64,000 bases of DNA from Streptomyces uncialis (lineage in GTDB: Bacteria > Actinomycetota > Actinomycetes > Streptomycetales > Streptomycetaceae), in the NCBI RefSeq assembly GCF_001905345.1, contig NZ_LFBV01000010.1, positions 199,955 through 263,954 on the forward strand. The letters run 5' to 3'. Positions 16,871 to 26,636 of this stretch are shown here, piece after piece; the stretch's first letter is position 1, and each line of letters opens with the position of its first letter. The notes under the pieces are model-generated. The model was not told where the DNA came from. It saw only the letters and a program-made list of their open reading frames with translations, and did not search any database. The position numbers and the translations under genes are program-made.

Positions 16871-17728
16871 GTGAGCACCGACTATCAGCAAGCACGCGAG
16901 GCCCTGGGGCAACGGCTCCGGGAACTCAGACTGACCTGCCCTGACGGGCGGCTCACCGGAGAACAACTCGCAGGACGCCTCGGCGGAACGTGGACCAAAT
17001 CAAAGGTCAGCAAGTTGGAGAACGGCCGTCAAACCGCTGACGCGGCCGGCCTCAAGGCGTGGGCCGAAGCAACGGGATACCCGGAAGCATATGACGGCCT
17101 GGCCGCGCAACTGCGCGGCTTCGAGTCCCACATCAGGTCATGGCGCCGGCAGTTGGCATCGGGCCACCGGCCGGTACAGGACGCCATCACGGCCGAGCAC
17201 GACCGCACGCATGTACTGACCATCTGGGAAAGCGTCCTGATTCCCGGGATGCTCCAGACCGCCGACTACGCCCGGCATGTCCTCACCCGGCACGCGGCCC
17301 TGATGCAGTCACCACGGGACACGGAGGACGCGGTCCGTGCCCGTATCCGTCGCCAGGAGGGGCTGTACGAACCGAGCAGACGGTACCGAATCCTCATGTG
17401 GGAAGGGGCGATGCACGCGCTGGTGTGTCCCGCTCCGGTCCTGGCCGCGCAGCTCGACCGCCTGGCCGCGGTCACCGGCCTGGACACGCTGGAGCTGGGC
17501 ATCGTCCCCTTCACCGCCTCTCTGAAGATCCACCCCGGGAACGGCTTCTGGATCTACGACGAACGGCGCGTCGTGGTGGAGGACTGGCACGCAGAGATGT
17601 GGCTCGACGACGCCCACAGCATGGCCCTGTATCTCCGCACTTGGAAGACCTTGCAGGAGTCCGCCGTCTACGGCTCCGACGCACAGAGTGTGATCAACGA
17701 CGCGCGGCGCTCCCTGAATCCACGCTGA
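16871..17728 (+). CDS. XRE family regulator with DUF5753 domain
   Basis: 285-residue HTH regulator of the BldB/WhiJ-associated type. Residues ~8-65 form the XRE helix-turn-helix (LGQRLRELRL, GEQLAGRLGGTWTKSKVSKLENG). DUF5753 occupies residues ~95-280, with WESVLIPGMLQTADYARHVL, RQEGLYEP and a terminal SINDARR-like segment. GTG 16871 follows GAGG. It is probably a developmental or antibiotic-linked regulator acting with its small neighbours. The usual DUF397 partner is absent here; a DUF6879-type gene precedes it instead. Confidence 0.93.
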   Translation: MSTDYQQAREALGQRLRELRLTCPDGRLTGEQLAGRLGGTWTKSKVSKLENGRQTADAAGLKAWAEATGYPEAYDGLAAQLRGFESHIRSWRRQLASGHRPVQDAITAEHDRTHVLTIWESVLIPGMLQTADYARHVLTRHAALMQSPRDTEDAVRARIRRQEGLYEPSRRYRILMWEGAMHALVCPAPVLAAQLDRLAAVTGLDTLELGIVPFTASLKIHPGNGFWIYDERRVVVEDWHAEMWLDDAHSMALYLRTWKTLQESAVYGSDAQSVINDARRSLNPR

Positions 17729-17889
17729 AGCGGTAGCGAGGAGGGGGCCAATCCCGCAGACGTAGGGGTCGACCCGGCTGAGCGAACGCCTCACGGGGAA
17801 CCCCAGGGGACCCCCGGCGCCCGGGGCAGCAGGAACTGACCTGCATCGATACCGCGCCCCCAGCCGGGCTGCTCGACCCGTGCCCCTGC

Positions 17890-18231
17890 GTGAGCCTGGA
17901 CCGGCCATCCACTCGCGTACTCGGGCCCCCTGTCCGGCGACCCTGCGGGCACTGCGCCCACGAGAAGATCGCGGTCCTCCCCGACGGGTCGGTCGTCCCT
18001 TGCGTACTGGGCCGGTTCATCACCGTCGGCAATGTCCGGCAGACATCACTCGCCGCCATCTGGAACGGGCCCCGGCTCCACGCGGCACGCCAGGACATCG
18101 AGTCCGCTCACAGTGGCGGCGCTCAAGCCTGCACTCCACCTCAGTTCCTCCCCATGTGCGGCCCCTGCAATCCGTGCGTGCCCTCCGTCCAGCACTGCGA
18201 CCCCCGCGCCGACAACGGACCCGTCGCCTGA
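17890..18231 (+). pseudogene. Radical SAM maturase remnant, SPASM-like C-terminal domain only
   Basis: About 113 codons after GTG 17890, but the frame is open further left without a ribosome site. Contains CGHC, LPDGSVVPCVLGRF, VGNVRQTSLAAIW and a closing CGPCNPC-PSVQHCDP cluster: the cysteine-rich auxiliary Fe-S (SPASM/twitch) tail of radical SAM peptide-maturation enzymes. The catalytic CxxxCxxC barrel is missing from the preceding 160 bases, which encode nothing related. I therefore read it as a truncated gene; an independent short Fe-S protein is the alternative. Confidence 0.65.
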
Positions 18232-18283
18232 CCCGGTCCGGCTACGATCGGCGACGCATTCGCGGACCAGACGGAGGAACAGT

Positions 18284-18607
18284 GTGAGCCAGCACCCAGC
18301 CGAAGCCGCTCCGATCGCCCCTGTCGCCATGGACCGGCAACCACCCCAGCGCACCGAAGCACAGTGGCTCCAGATCGCCCGCTACGTCCGGCACGCGGCC
18401 AACAAGGTGGGCCCCGACCTCCCGCTGTGCCTCGCCGGGGAACCGGAGGACTGCGGAAGCAGCGCCCAGACGCACGTCCTCGCCTGGGCCGCCGACCTCA
18501 AGGCCAGGGCACAACACCTCATCGAGACCAACGCACCGGACCAGCCCACCGCCTACCACTACTCGACCACGCACTACCGCAAGGCGTTCCACACGCTGAC
18601 CGAGTAA
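18284..18607 (+). CDS. Small hypothetical protein
   Basis: 107 residues from GTG 18284, with a strong GGAGG (18273-18277). Mostly helical and hydrophilic: TEAQWLQIARYVRHAANKVGPDLP, then DLKARAQHLIETNAP. It has one pair of Cys residues and a terminal YHYSTTHYRKAFHTLTE. No family recognised. It follows the SPASM remnant by 52 nt and may be its former partner or a member of the XRE cassette. Confidence 0.7.
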   Translation: MSQHPAEAAPIAPVAMDRQPPQRTEAQWLQIARYVRHAANKVGPDLPLCLAGEPEDCGSSAQTHVLAWAADLKARAQHLIETNAPDQPTAYHYSTTHYRKAFHTLTE

Positions 18608-18622
18608 CCGAAGGGGCGAATT

Positions 18623-18639
18623 CCGGCCAGTACGGCCGG
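18623..18639 (+). terminator. Short hairpin after the small hypothetical gene
   Basis: CCGGCC (18623-18628), 5-nt loop, GGCCGG (18634-18639), 16 nt after the stop. There is no U-tract. Confidence 0.45.
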
Positions 18640-18873
18640 TGATCGGTGGGTCTACGGTGTGGTGCATCCGCTGGTGAACTCCCCCGGACATTGGCGTCCT
18701 TGGTGGGATGTGGGGGTGAAGTCCGGCCGAAGTGCGGTGAACCGGCGCCGAACGGCGGTTCGGTGCGCGAGAGTTCGATCACCTGTCCGGGAACCAGCCC
18801 CTCCGGTGTCCCTCGGTCCGGACGTCCGCGTCCGTCCGCGGCGCGCACCGGTTCACCCCCATCCGGAGGCCCG

Positions 18874-20229
18874 ATGTTCCCCCGCTCACGTCCGCTGCGG
18901 CGGACCCTTGCCCTGGCCACGCCCCTCGCCCTGGTCGGCGCCGTGGTCGTGGCCGCCAGCGCCACAGGCACGCCGACCGACACCGCGTCCGACCGGTCCA
19001 CGGGACCGGAGGTCGTGGGAACGGCCGTGCTGGACGAGATACCGCTGGCCGGGTTCAGCAATTCCCTGATACCCGGTTCGGTCCGTGACGACCGTGGCGT
19101 CCACCTCGGGATCGGCAGCGATCTGTATCCCGCCGACCGGCCCGGGGAGTTCTGGGCCCTCACCGACCGCGGCCCCAATGGCCAGATCAAGGTCGACGGG
19201 GTCAAGCGGCGCACCTTCGCCGTCCCCGAGTTCAATCCCGCGATCGTCCGGGTGAAGGTCACCGGTGAGCGCGTCCAGGTGCTCAGAGGCATCCCCGTGA
19301 CCACCGCGTCCGGGAAGGCCGTCACCGGACTGCCCAACCAGACCGGCCGCGACGAGGCGCCCTTCACGTTCGACGCCAAGGACCCGCTGTCCGTCAACCC
19401 GAACGGGCTGGACACCGAGGGCCTGGCGCGTGCCGAGGACGGCACGTTCTGGCTGGTGGACGAGTACAGCCCGTCCCTGGTGCACGTCTCCGCCAAGGGC
19501 CGGGTGCTCGCCCGGTACGTGCCCGAGGGGCTGAAGCTGCGCGGCGCCGACTACCCGGTGGTCGAGGCGCTGCCGTCGATCCTGCTCCAGCGCAAGCAGA
19601 ACCGGGGCTTCGAGTCCCTGACCGTGCTGCCCGGCGGCGATCTGCTGATGGCCGTCCAGAGTCCGCTGCTCGTGCCCGACAAGGCCGCGGGCGAGGCGTC
19701 GCGCAATCTGCGGCTGCTGCGGTTCTCGCCCGAGGAGGGCGAGGTCACGGCCGAGTACGCGTACCGGCTGGACCCGGTCACCGAGGTGGACCCCGCCGAG
19801 ACCGACCCGGCGGAGCTGAAGGTGTCCTCGCTGGTCGCCCTCGGCCCCCGGACCGTACTGGTGCAGGAGCGGACCGACCGGTCCTCCCGGGTGCACCGGG
19901 TGACCCTGCCGCGCGGCAAGGGCATCCTCGACAGCCGCTGGGACGACCCGGCGACCTCCCCCAGCTATGAGCAGACCGCCGATCTGGCGGGCGCCGGGGT
20001 GAACGTCCTGGACAAGCGGCTCGTCGTGGACTTCGGCAAGGTCGCGGGGGTCCCCGGCAAGGTCGAGGGGATCGCCGTCGCGGGCCGTGACACGCTCGCC
20101 CTCATCAACGACAACGACTTCGGCATGACGGACGGTCCCGACGCGTTCGACGGGAACGGCCGGCTGCGCGACAGCGGGCTCAACACCACCGTGATCCACG
20201 TTCGGTTGCCCGGCCCGCTGCGCGGCTGA
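18874..20229 (+). CDS. Secreted phytase-like esterase-domain protein
   Basis: 451 residues. The signal peptide reads RSRPLRRTLALATPLALVGA with a likely cleavage near residue 30, so the protein is exported. The mature part is the esterase-like activity of phytase domain: SVRDDRGVHLGIGSDLYP, WALTDRGPNG, GLDTEGLARAEDGTFWLVDEY, NRGFESLTVLPGG and LALINDNDFGM, the beta-propeller repeats and metal-binding acidic residues of that family. Probably a phosphoesterase for external phosphate sources. ATG 18874 follows CGGAGG at 5 nt; longer upstream reading is spurious. A hairpin follows directly. Confidence 0.9.
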   Translation: MFPRSRPLRRTLALATPLALVGAVVVAASATGTPTDTASDRSTGPEVVGTAVLDEIPLAGFSNSLIPGSVRDDRGVHLGIGSDLYPADRPGEFWALTDRGPNGQIKVDGVKRRTFAVPEFNPAIVRVKVTGERVQVLRGIPVTTASGKAVTGLPNQTGRDEAPFTFDAKDPLSVNPNGLDTEGLARAEDGTFWLVDEYSPSLVHVSAKGRVLARYVPEGLKLRGADYPVVEALPSILLQRKQNRGFESLTVLPGGDLLMAVQSPLLVPDKAAGEASRNLRLLRFSPEEGEVTAEYAYRLDPVTEVDPAETDPAELKVSSLVALGPRTVLVQERTDRSSRVHRVTLPRGKGILDSRWDDPATSPSYEQTADLAGAGVNVLDKRLVVDFGKVAGVPGKVEGIAVAGRDTLALINDNDFGMTDGPDAFDGNGRLRDSGLNTTVIHVRLPGPLRG

Positions 20230-20231
20230 CA

Positions 20232-20273
20232 CACACCGTCCGACGGGCGTGGGGACGCCTGGCGGACGGTGTG
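20232..20273 (+). terminator. Terminator of the phytase-like gene
   Basis: Perfect 11-bp stem CACACCGTCCG (20232-20242) / CGGACGGTGTG (20263-20273), starting 3 nt after the stop. Confidence 0.8.
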
Positions 20274-20333
20274 CACCCATATGAACGGTTGGAAGCGGGG
20301 CGTTCCTCCGTGGCCCGGCGGGGTCATGGGGAA

Positions 20334-20541
20334 CGCCCCGTTCCGTTGCCCTGTTCCGTTGCGCCGTTCTGTTGCCCTGTTCTGTTGCCCTGTTCCGTTG
20401 GCCCGTTCCGTTGGCCCGTTCCGTCGGCCCGCTCCGTCGGCCCGTTCCGTCGGCCCGTTCCGTCGGCCCGTTCCGTCGGCCCGCTCCGTCGGCCCGCTCC
20501 GTTGGCCCGCTCCGTCGGCCCGCTCCGTTGCCCGTTCCGTC
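20334..20541. repeat. 13-bp minisatellite, about 16 copies
   Basis: Tandem array with a 13-bp period, unit GGCCCGTTCCGT(C/T); the CCCGTT phase at 20402, 20415 and 20428 shows the period. Left copies diverge to GCCCTGTTCTGTT and the central ones are near identical. Because 13 is not a multiple of 3, all frames stay open and mimic low-complexity proteins with a 13-residue period. I consider none of them coding. Confidence 0.95.
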
Positions 20542-20704
20542 CCTCGCCCCGGTCGGCCAGCCGTCGCGCTCCCCCGTCACTCGGCCCCGGCGAGCCCCGC
20601 CCCACCCGGTCGGGCGGCTCGTGAGGGACGGGCCGCGTGGGGCCAGGAGTAATCTGCGGGACTGGGTGCGGAGTCGCCTCCGCGCGGGGAGGGAAGCGCA
20701 CACC

Positions 20705-22474
20705 ATGGCCCGACTGTCCGACTTCTTGACCATGCCGCGGGTGGTCCGGCATCTGCCCGCGACCGCCGAGGGACTGCCTCCGGACGGGGAGATCGTCGTG
20801 GACGCGCCCGACGAGGACCTGGCGCGGGCCCTGGACGCGGCCCGGCGCGGTTCGTGGGAGCCCGCCGCCGCGCTGCTGGCCCGTACCCGGGCCGCCGCCG
20901 ACTGGCAGCTCCGGTCGGACCACCTCACGGGACTCGTCACCCTGGCGCTGCATCACGTCGGCTGGCTGGAGGACTGGTTCCGGGACCGGCCGGCCGACCC
21001 CGGCGCCGCGCTGGTGCGCGCCGAACTCGCGGTGCGGCGGGCCTGGGAGATCCGGACGATGACGGGGCCCGGAACCATCCCCCGCGAACAGTTCGAGGCG
21101 TTCCGCACCGCGCTCGCGGACGCCGCGCCCCTGTTGCGGGCCGCCGCCGAACTCGGCCCCGACGACCCCACCCCCTGGGGCATCCTCCTCACCCACGCCC
21201 GGGGGCTGGGCGCGCCGCGCGAGGTGTTCGAGGAGTACCTCGCGCAGGGCCAGGTCCGCGCGCCGCACGATCTCGCGCTGCACGAGCGGGCGTTGCCGTA
21301 TCTGTCGGACAAGTGGTTCGGCTCGTACGCGGAGATGTTCGCCTTCACCCGGTCGGCGGCAGGGTCCGCGCCGGAGGGGTCACCGCTGCGGGGGCTGCCC
21401 CTGTGGGCGGTGACCGAGTACTCCCTGGAGTACACCGTCCGCGACGGCGAGGGACCCGTACCGCGGGCCCTGGTCCAGGCGGCCGTCGCGGACGGTGTGG
21501 AGCTGTCGGCGCGGTTCGCGGCCGGTGACCCGATGGCCGCCGGGCTGCGCAACCATCTGGCGCTGGCCCTGTTCCGCTCCGCGCGGCGGCCCACCGCGGC
21601 GCTGGAGACGTTCCGGCTGATCGGGACGGACGCGCGCGCCCTGCCCTGGACGTATCTCGGCGCGCCCCGAGAGACGTTCATCGAGGCGCGGCGGCTGGTG
21701 CGGATGCGGGTGGCGCGCGGGACGCCGTACTTCCGGGGCGCGGTCCGGGTCCCGGCCGTCGCACCGGCGCCGGCCGGGACCGTTGCGCCGCCGCAGGCCA
21801 AGGCCGTCACGCTGTGCGGGGCGCCGCCGGAACAGGTCGTCAAGGCGGTGCTGCTCACCGGCACCACCCTGCGGCTGGCGCCCGCGCCGGGCGGCCGTAC
21901 CTATCTGGAGACGGCCCCTTCGGTGGACGCCGCCGACGGGCGCGGGGCCGGGCGGCGGGCCGTCTTCGCGCTGGGCGGGGCGGTCCGGCTGGCGCGCATC
22001 CTCAGCCGCGGGGAGCAGTGGCCGGTGGTGGTCGCGCAACAGGAGGGCGGCTCGTACACGCTGACCCTGGTGCGGGACGGGGAGGAGATCGCCGCGCACA
22101 GATGGCGGGGCGTCGCGGACGTGCCCGGTCTGACGGCGGCGTCGGCGGTCTCGGCGGCCTTCGCCGAAACGCTCGGGGTCACCGACCCGCGTCCGCTGAC
22201 CGCCGTGCTGCGGGACTCGGGCGCACCCCGGCGCCATCTCGCGGACGCGTTCGCCGCGCTGGGGCTGCCGCCGCTGCCGGACGGGTTCGGAGAGCGCGAC
22301 GAACCGCTCGCGGCGGCGCCCGGCGCGCGGGTGGTGCTCCGCAGGTCGCTGCTGGTGGCGGTCAGGGAGATGCTCGGGCCGGAACGGGTACGTGGTCGTC
22401 CCGGTCGCGCTGGCCGTCCCGGTCGTCGACCCGGTCGTGGTGGCGGTGGCGGTGGCGGTGCGGGGCCTGGGTGA
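20705..22474 (+). CDS. Uncharacterised alpha-helical-repeat protein
   Basis: 589 residues, cytoplasmic, no signal peptide. Residues ~40-330 are rich in helix pairs (LARALDAARRGSWEPAAALLAR, WGILLTHARGLGAPREVFEEYL), like TPR-type or DUF4034-like proteins. Residues ~360-560 form a second, strand-rich part (VLLTGTTLRLAPAPGGRTYLE, WPVVVAQQEGGSYTLTLVRD). The extreme C-terminus is a Gly/Arg run. ATG 20705 with GGGAGGG upstream is taken as the start; extension into the 13-bp repeat array is rejected. No function is assignable. Confidence 0.82.
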   Translation: MARLSDFLTMPRVVRHLPATAEGLPPDGEIVVDAPDEDLARALDAARRGSWEPAAALLARTRAAADWQLRSDHLTGLVTLALHHVGWLEDWFRDRPADPGAALVRAELAVRRAWEIRTMTGPGTIPREQFEAFRTALADAAPLLRAAAELGPDDPTPWGILLTHARGLGAPREVFEEYLAQGQVRAPHDLALHERALPYLSDKWFGSYAEMFAFTRSAAGSAPEGSPLRGLPLWAVTEYSLEYTVRDGEGPVPRALVQAAVADGVELSARFAAGDPMAAGLRNHLALALFRSARRPTAALETFRLIGTDARALPWTYLGAPRETFIEARRLVRMRVARGTPYFRGAVRVPAVAPAPAGTVAPPQAKAVTLCGAPPEQVVKAVLLTGTTLRLAPAPGGRTYLETAPSVDAADGRGAGRRAVFALGGAVRLARILSRGEQWPVVVAQQEGGSYTLTLVRDGEEIAAHRWRGVADVPGLTAASAVSAAFAETLGVTDPRPLTAVLRDSGAPRRHLADAFAALGLPPLPDGFGERDEPLAAAPGARVVLRRSLLVAVREMLGPERVRGRPGRAGRPGRRPGRGGGGGGGAGPG

Positions 22475-22583
22475 AGCGGTGCGCGGTGGTCCGGGCCGCT
22501 GCCGGGTTCCCGTGCCGGGTGCGCGACGGGTGCCGTGGACGACATGGACGACGTAACCACGTGGTCGGCAGTGCCCCGTCCGC

Positions 22584-24473
22584 TCAGGGCGGGGCGAGCA
22601 ACCGGCCCAGCGCGGCGCGGTCGTTGACGCCCAGCTTGCGGTAGACGCGGCCCAGCGTGTTGTCGACCGTACGGACGGACAGACCGCGGTGCGCGGCGAT
22701 CTCCTTGCTGGTGCGGCCCCGTGCGGCGAGGTGCGCGATCTCCAGTTCACGGGCGCTCAGCACCGCCGGGGCGCCCGGACCGCGTTCCGTCAGCACGGCC
22801 AGGGCCGGGGTCGCGGCGCCCTCGCAGCGCTCCCGCAGCAGCAGCGCGCGGGCCGTGGCGCGGCGCTCCGCGACGACCCGGGCGGGGGTCCGGTGCCGTT
22901 CGCCCGGTGCCGGTTCCCGCCAGAGCGACGCGGCCTGTGCCAGGGTCTCGGCGGCGAGCAGCACGGTGCCCAGGGCGGTCCAGGTGTCGGCCACGGCCGT
23001 GAGCGCGTCGGGGTCCGCTGCGGCGAGGGCCCGCGCGTGGGCGGCGCGGGCGGCCTCGTACGGGCCCTGCGCGGTCGCCGCGAGGTCCGTGACCCGGTCG
23101 GCGGCGGCCCGTTCGCCCCAGCGCACCAGGTCGTGCTGGAGAGTGAGGGCGGCGGCGCGTTCCCCGTGGGCGAGGGCGTCGGCGGTGGCCGTGCCCAGTA
23201 CGGCCACCGCCTCCCCGGCGCGGCCTTGGCAGCGCAGCGCCCAGGCGTGCGCGCGCAGGGTGTCGGCCTGCCGCCACGGCCCGTCCGGGCCCTCGGCGAC
23301 GGCCGCCAGTTCCGCCGCCGCAGCCCCCGCGTGGCCCGTGTACGCCTGCGCGAGGACCAGTCCGGCCAGGACGCGCTGTTCCGCGAAGCGGTGTCCGCAC
23401 AGATGGGCCTGTGCGCGGGCCTCCCTGAAGTGCGCGGCGGCCTCGGCGGGCCGCCCCCGGTCCAGCGCGATCCTGCCGCGCACCCAGCCGAACCAGGTGA
23501 CCAGCGCGGGCACCGGTGCGGCCAGCAGTTCCTCCAGCCCGTCCCGGGCGGTCCGGTCCGCCTCGTCGAGCCGCCCGGCCTCCAGCAGGGCCGCCGCGAT
23601 CAGATAGGAGCTGCGGGCCGGGTAGAACACCTCGGTGCGCTCGGTCACCGCCCGGTGCGCGGTGTACGCGGCCCGCCCGCTGCGCACCGCGTCCTCGGCC
23701 CGCCCTTCCGCGAGTTCGACCCGGAGCCGGGCCTGGAGCAGCAGGACTCCGGCGGGGTCGGGTACGGGGGCCGGGTCCGGTACGGGGGCGAATGCGGGTG
23801 CGGGGTTCGCTGCGGGTGACCTGGGCAGTACGGGGACCGATGCGGGTGCGGGTTCCCTGGGCAGCGACGGGCCGGGGTCCGGTGCCAAGGCGTCAGGTCC
23901 GGACGGGGACGGGGACGGTGCCAGGGCGGACTCCGGGCCTGACGCGGACGACGGGTCCAGCGCGGACTCCGGGCCTGACGCGGACTCCGGGCAGCCCGCG
24001 AGGGCGTGGGCGGCCAGGTCTGTGCGGCCCGCGGCGGTCAGCAGGGTGACCTCCCACCCCGTGAGGACCGGCGAGGGGCCCGCCCGCCCGACGGCCTCCG
24101 CGAGGACCGCCAGGGCCCGGTCCAGCCGCCCGGGACCGTAGAAGTGATGGACGGCGAGGGTCACCGCGACGGACCCCACGTCCTCGGGCCCGGCCACGGC
24201 GAACGCCCGTTCCAGTACGGCGATGCCCTCCGTGAAGGCGCCGCGCTGGCCGAGCGCCTCCCCGAGCATCAGCGCGGCGCGGGGGTGCGGGCCGTGCACC
24301 AGGGCGGCGCGGGCCAGTCGGCACATGGTGTCGACATCGTCCGCGTACAGCGCCCGGCCCGCGGCCCGCACCAGCAGTTCCGGGTCGGCGGTGCCGGTGG
24401 CGTCGAGTTCCCAGCAGGCGACGGTGAGGGCGTCGCCCGCGCGGCGGGCGCCGTGGCCGCGTACCCGGTCGGC
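22584..24473 (-). pseudogene. LAL-type LuxR regulator, C-terminal part beyond a nonsense codon
   Basis: Continuation, in the same frame, of the regulator whose N-terminal part is 24474-25754. It holds the helical TPR-like middle and the LuxR HTH at the end (LSARELEIAHLAARGRTSKEIA, then HRGLSVRTVDNTLGRVYRKLGV). Coding quality is unbroken: immediately after the TAG the frame continues ADRVRGHGARRAGDALTVAC, as expected for a LAL protein. Internal starts such as GTG 24371 have no ribosome site. Near residues 150-190 there is a degenerate Pro/Ser/Gly-rich insertion with Gly-Pro-Glu-Ser-Ala repeats. If TAG is not read through, the DNA-binding half is probably not made. Confidence 0.8.
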
Positions 24474-25754
24474 CTACCCGAGGAGCAGCGCGCGGGCCTT
24501 CAGCCTGCTGACACCGGCGCGCAGGACCCTCGCGTGCAGCGGGTGGGCGAGGGTCAGTTGCTCGCGGCGGCCGTCGACGTGGGAGACGATCAGACGGCGG
24601 TCCTCCAGTTCCGCGAGCACCTCGGGCCCGCTGTGGGCGAGGCCGTCGCGCAGTCCGATCGGGCCGCACACGGCGAGGAGTTCCAGCAGGGCGCGCCGGT
24701 CCGGGGCGAGCGCGTCGAGCCCCTGGCCGGACAGCCCGTCGGCGACCGTGGCGGGCAGCGTTTCGGGCAGCGGGCGGTTGAGGCACCACACGCCCCGCAC
24801 CTCGCCGAGCCCGTTCTCGGCGAGGGTGGCGCGCAGCAGTTCCCGCAGCAGCAGGGGGTTGCCCCGGCTGGCTTCCCACAGGGCGCGCGCGGTGGGCGCG
24901 GCGACCGGGCCGCCGACGGCCGCCGCCAGCAGCGCGGCGCTCTCCCGCGCGGTCAGCGCGGGCAGCGGGAGGTGGCGCAGGGCGTCGTCACGCCACAGGG
25001 CGCGCAGCGCGTCGGGCCAGGGGGCGCCGTCGGGCAGGGTCGCGGCGAGGAACAGGGTGGCGTCGGCGAGCAGCAGCGACAGCAGGGCGAGGGAGGTCGG
25101 ATCGAGGAGGTGGATGTCATCGACGACGAGGACGGTGGGTCCGGCGGTGGCGCGGTGGGCGGCGGCCCGGCGGCGGACCTCGGCGAAGAACCCGGCGGGG
25201 CCGTCGACCTCGCTGTCGTACGGGAGGAGCGGGGCCAGCGCCGACAGCGGCATCGCGCGGGCGGCGTCGGTGGCCTGGACCCGCAGCACGCGGTGGCCGC
25301 CGCGGTGGCGGGCCCGGGTCAGGAACTCCTCGGCGAGCCTGCTCTTGCCGACACCGGGCGCGCCGGTGATGACGGCGGCCCGGCACGACGGGCGGCGTAA
25401 CGCGCGCTCCAGCGCTCCGAGTTGTGCGGCGCGACCGGCGAAGGGCAGCCGGGCCCCCGGCCGTCCCGTGCCGGTCCCGGGTATCGGCCGGGCGCCCGGC
25501 GCGTCCCGTTCACCGGGCGTCGTCGCCCCTGGCGGAGGGTGTCCCGCCGCCCGGCCGACGCCGTACGTGCTCCCGTCCCCGTACCCGCCTGGGGCCCCGT
25601 ACTCACCCACGTCCTCGTACGCGCTCATGTCCCCGTCCGTGAGCGCGCCCGCGTCCCTGTACGTGACCGTGCCGGCGCAGGAGCCGGCGCCCGCGCCCGT
25701 ATCCGTATCCGTAGGCGCGTTCGTGACCGTGACCGCGTCCGTGTTCGTGTCCAT
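24474..25754 (-). pseudogene. LAL-type LuxR regulator, N-terminal ATPase part
   Basis: 426 codons from ATG 25754 (AGGGGGAC upstream) to an in-frame TAG at 24474-24476. After a Thr/Asp/Gly-rich ~100-residue leader comes the AAA/STAND ATPase: LPFAGRAAQLGALERAL, Walker A GAPGVGKS, Walker B VLVVDDIHLLD, then WEASRGNPLLLRELL. It stops after LKARALLLG, where relatives continue without a break. A CAG-to-TAG change (one base) would explain it. Without the HTH half it cannot act as a normal regulator. The two parts total 1057 codons, a normal LAL length. Confidence 0.82.
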
Positions 25755-26048
25755 CCCCCGGTCCCCCTGGCGTGCGGGGTGGTCCGGCCCCCTGCCGGAT
25801 GTCCGCCGCGTCCGCCGTCCCGCAGCGTGCCAGGCGGCGGGGCGCGGAGGCACGGGGTGACACACCCTTGGCCGAAACCGGGTTCCGGCCGGTGGTCCCG
25901 GGATGGGGTAGGCGGCGGCGCGTGATGGAGCAGTGGGCTGCTCTGTGCCCGGGTGGTGGCGGTGCGGGACGTTGTTCCTGCCCATCAGGGCGACGGCCGC
26001 GACCACGAACGGTTCCGGCCACCAGGATCTAGGGGGAGGAAGACTCCA

Positions 26049-26510
26049 GTGCGTTCCACTGTGTTCCGCAGGCTCGCCACGACCACCGCCGTTCTCGGGG
26101 CGGCACTCGCGCTCACCGCGCCGATGGCCTCGGCCGCCCAGCCCGCCCCGCTCGTGCCCGGCGAGCTGTACAAGGTCCAGCTCAACCTGCTGCGCTGCGT
26201 CAACATCTCGGAGAGCGGCGAGGACGAGCTGTATCTGAAGCTGGACGGCGGGGTCGTCGTCCCCACGTCGACCTGCGCCGAGCGCGGCACCGTCGACTAC
26301 TCGGCGATCGACCCGGAGCGGTTCATCTTCGAGGGCGGCACACCCCTCAACGTCGAACTGTGGGAGCAGGACCCGGACTACATCGACCCGGACGACAAGC
26401 TGGGGGTGTTCGAGCTGAACGACGCCCGGGTCAACGCGACCAACATCGCCCGGGTGGTCAAGAACGGCGACTACAGCTACACCCTGACGTACACGGTGCT
26501 GCCGCTGTAG
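26049..26510 (+). CDS. Small secreted protein
   Basis: 153 residues from GTG 26049 with a strong GGGGGAGGA site. The signal peptide is STVFRRLATTTAVLGAALAL with a likely AxA cleavage at ASA-AQP. The mature domain of ~120 residues has two cysteines (LLRCVNIS and TSTCAERG), probably one disulfide, and is acidic and strand-rich (ELWEQDPDYIDPDDKLG). It ends YSYTLTYTVLPL. I do not recognise the family; it could be a small extracellular binding or inhibitor protein. It is followed by a very strong hairpin. Confidence 0.82.
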   Translation: MRSTVFRRLATTTAVLGAALALTAPMASAAQPAPLVPGELYKVQLNLLRCVNISESGEDELYLKLDGGVVVPTSTCAERGTVDYSAIDPERFIFEGGTPLNVELWEQDPDYIDPDDKLGVFELNDARVNATNIARVVKNGDYSYTLTYTVLPL

Positions 26511-26518
26511 CGGCCGGA

Positions 26519-26568
26519 CGGACGGGTGAGGGGGCACCGCGAACCTGCGGTGCCCCCTCACCCGTCCG
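26519..26568. terminator. Bidirectional terminator, 22-bp perfect stem
   Basis: Left arm 26519-26540 pairs perfectly with 26547-26568 around the loop GAACCT. It lies between the convergent small secreted protein gene and the sigma factor gene, so it can end both transcripts. Confidence 0.88.
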
Positions 26569-26636
26569 GAACGACGACCGGCGTCCCCCGGTACTGCCGG
26601 GCACCCGGCACCCGGCACCCACCGCACGCGACGCCC

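Noticed and set aside
15207..18640. Integrated element at the tRNA 3' end
   Set aside because: No copy of the tRNA 3' end, integrase or mobilisation gene was found to the right, so an integrated element is not supported.
20269..20704. Proteins encoded by the 13-bp repeat array
   Set aside because: All frames on both strands are open because of the repeat; no start signals or domains.
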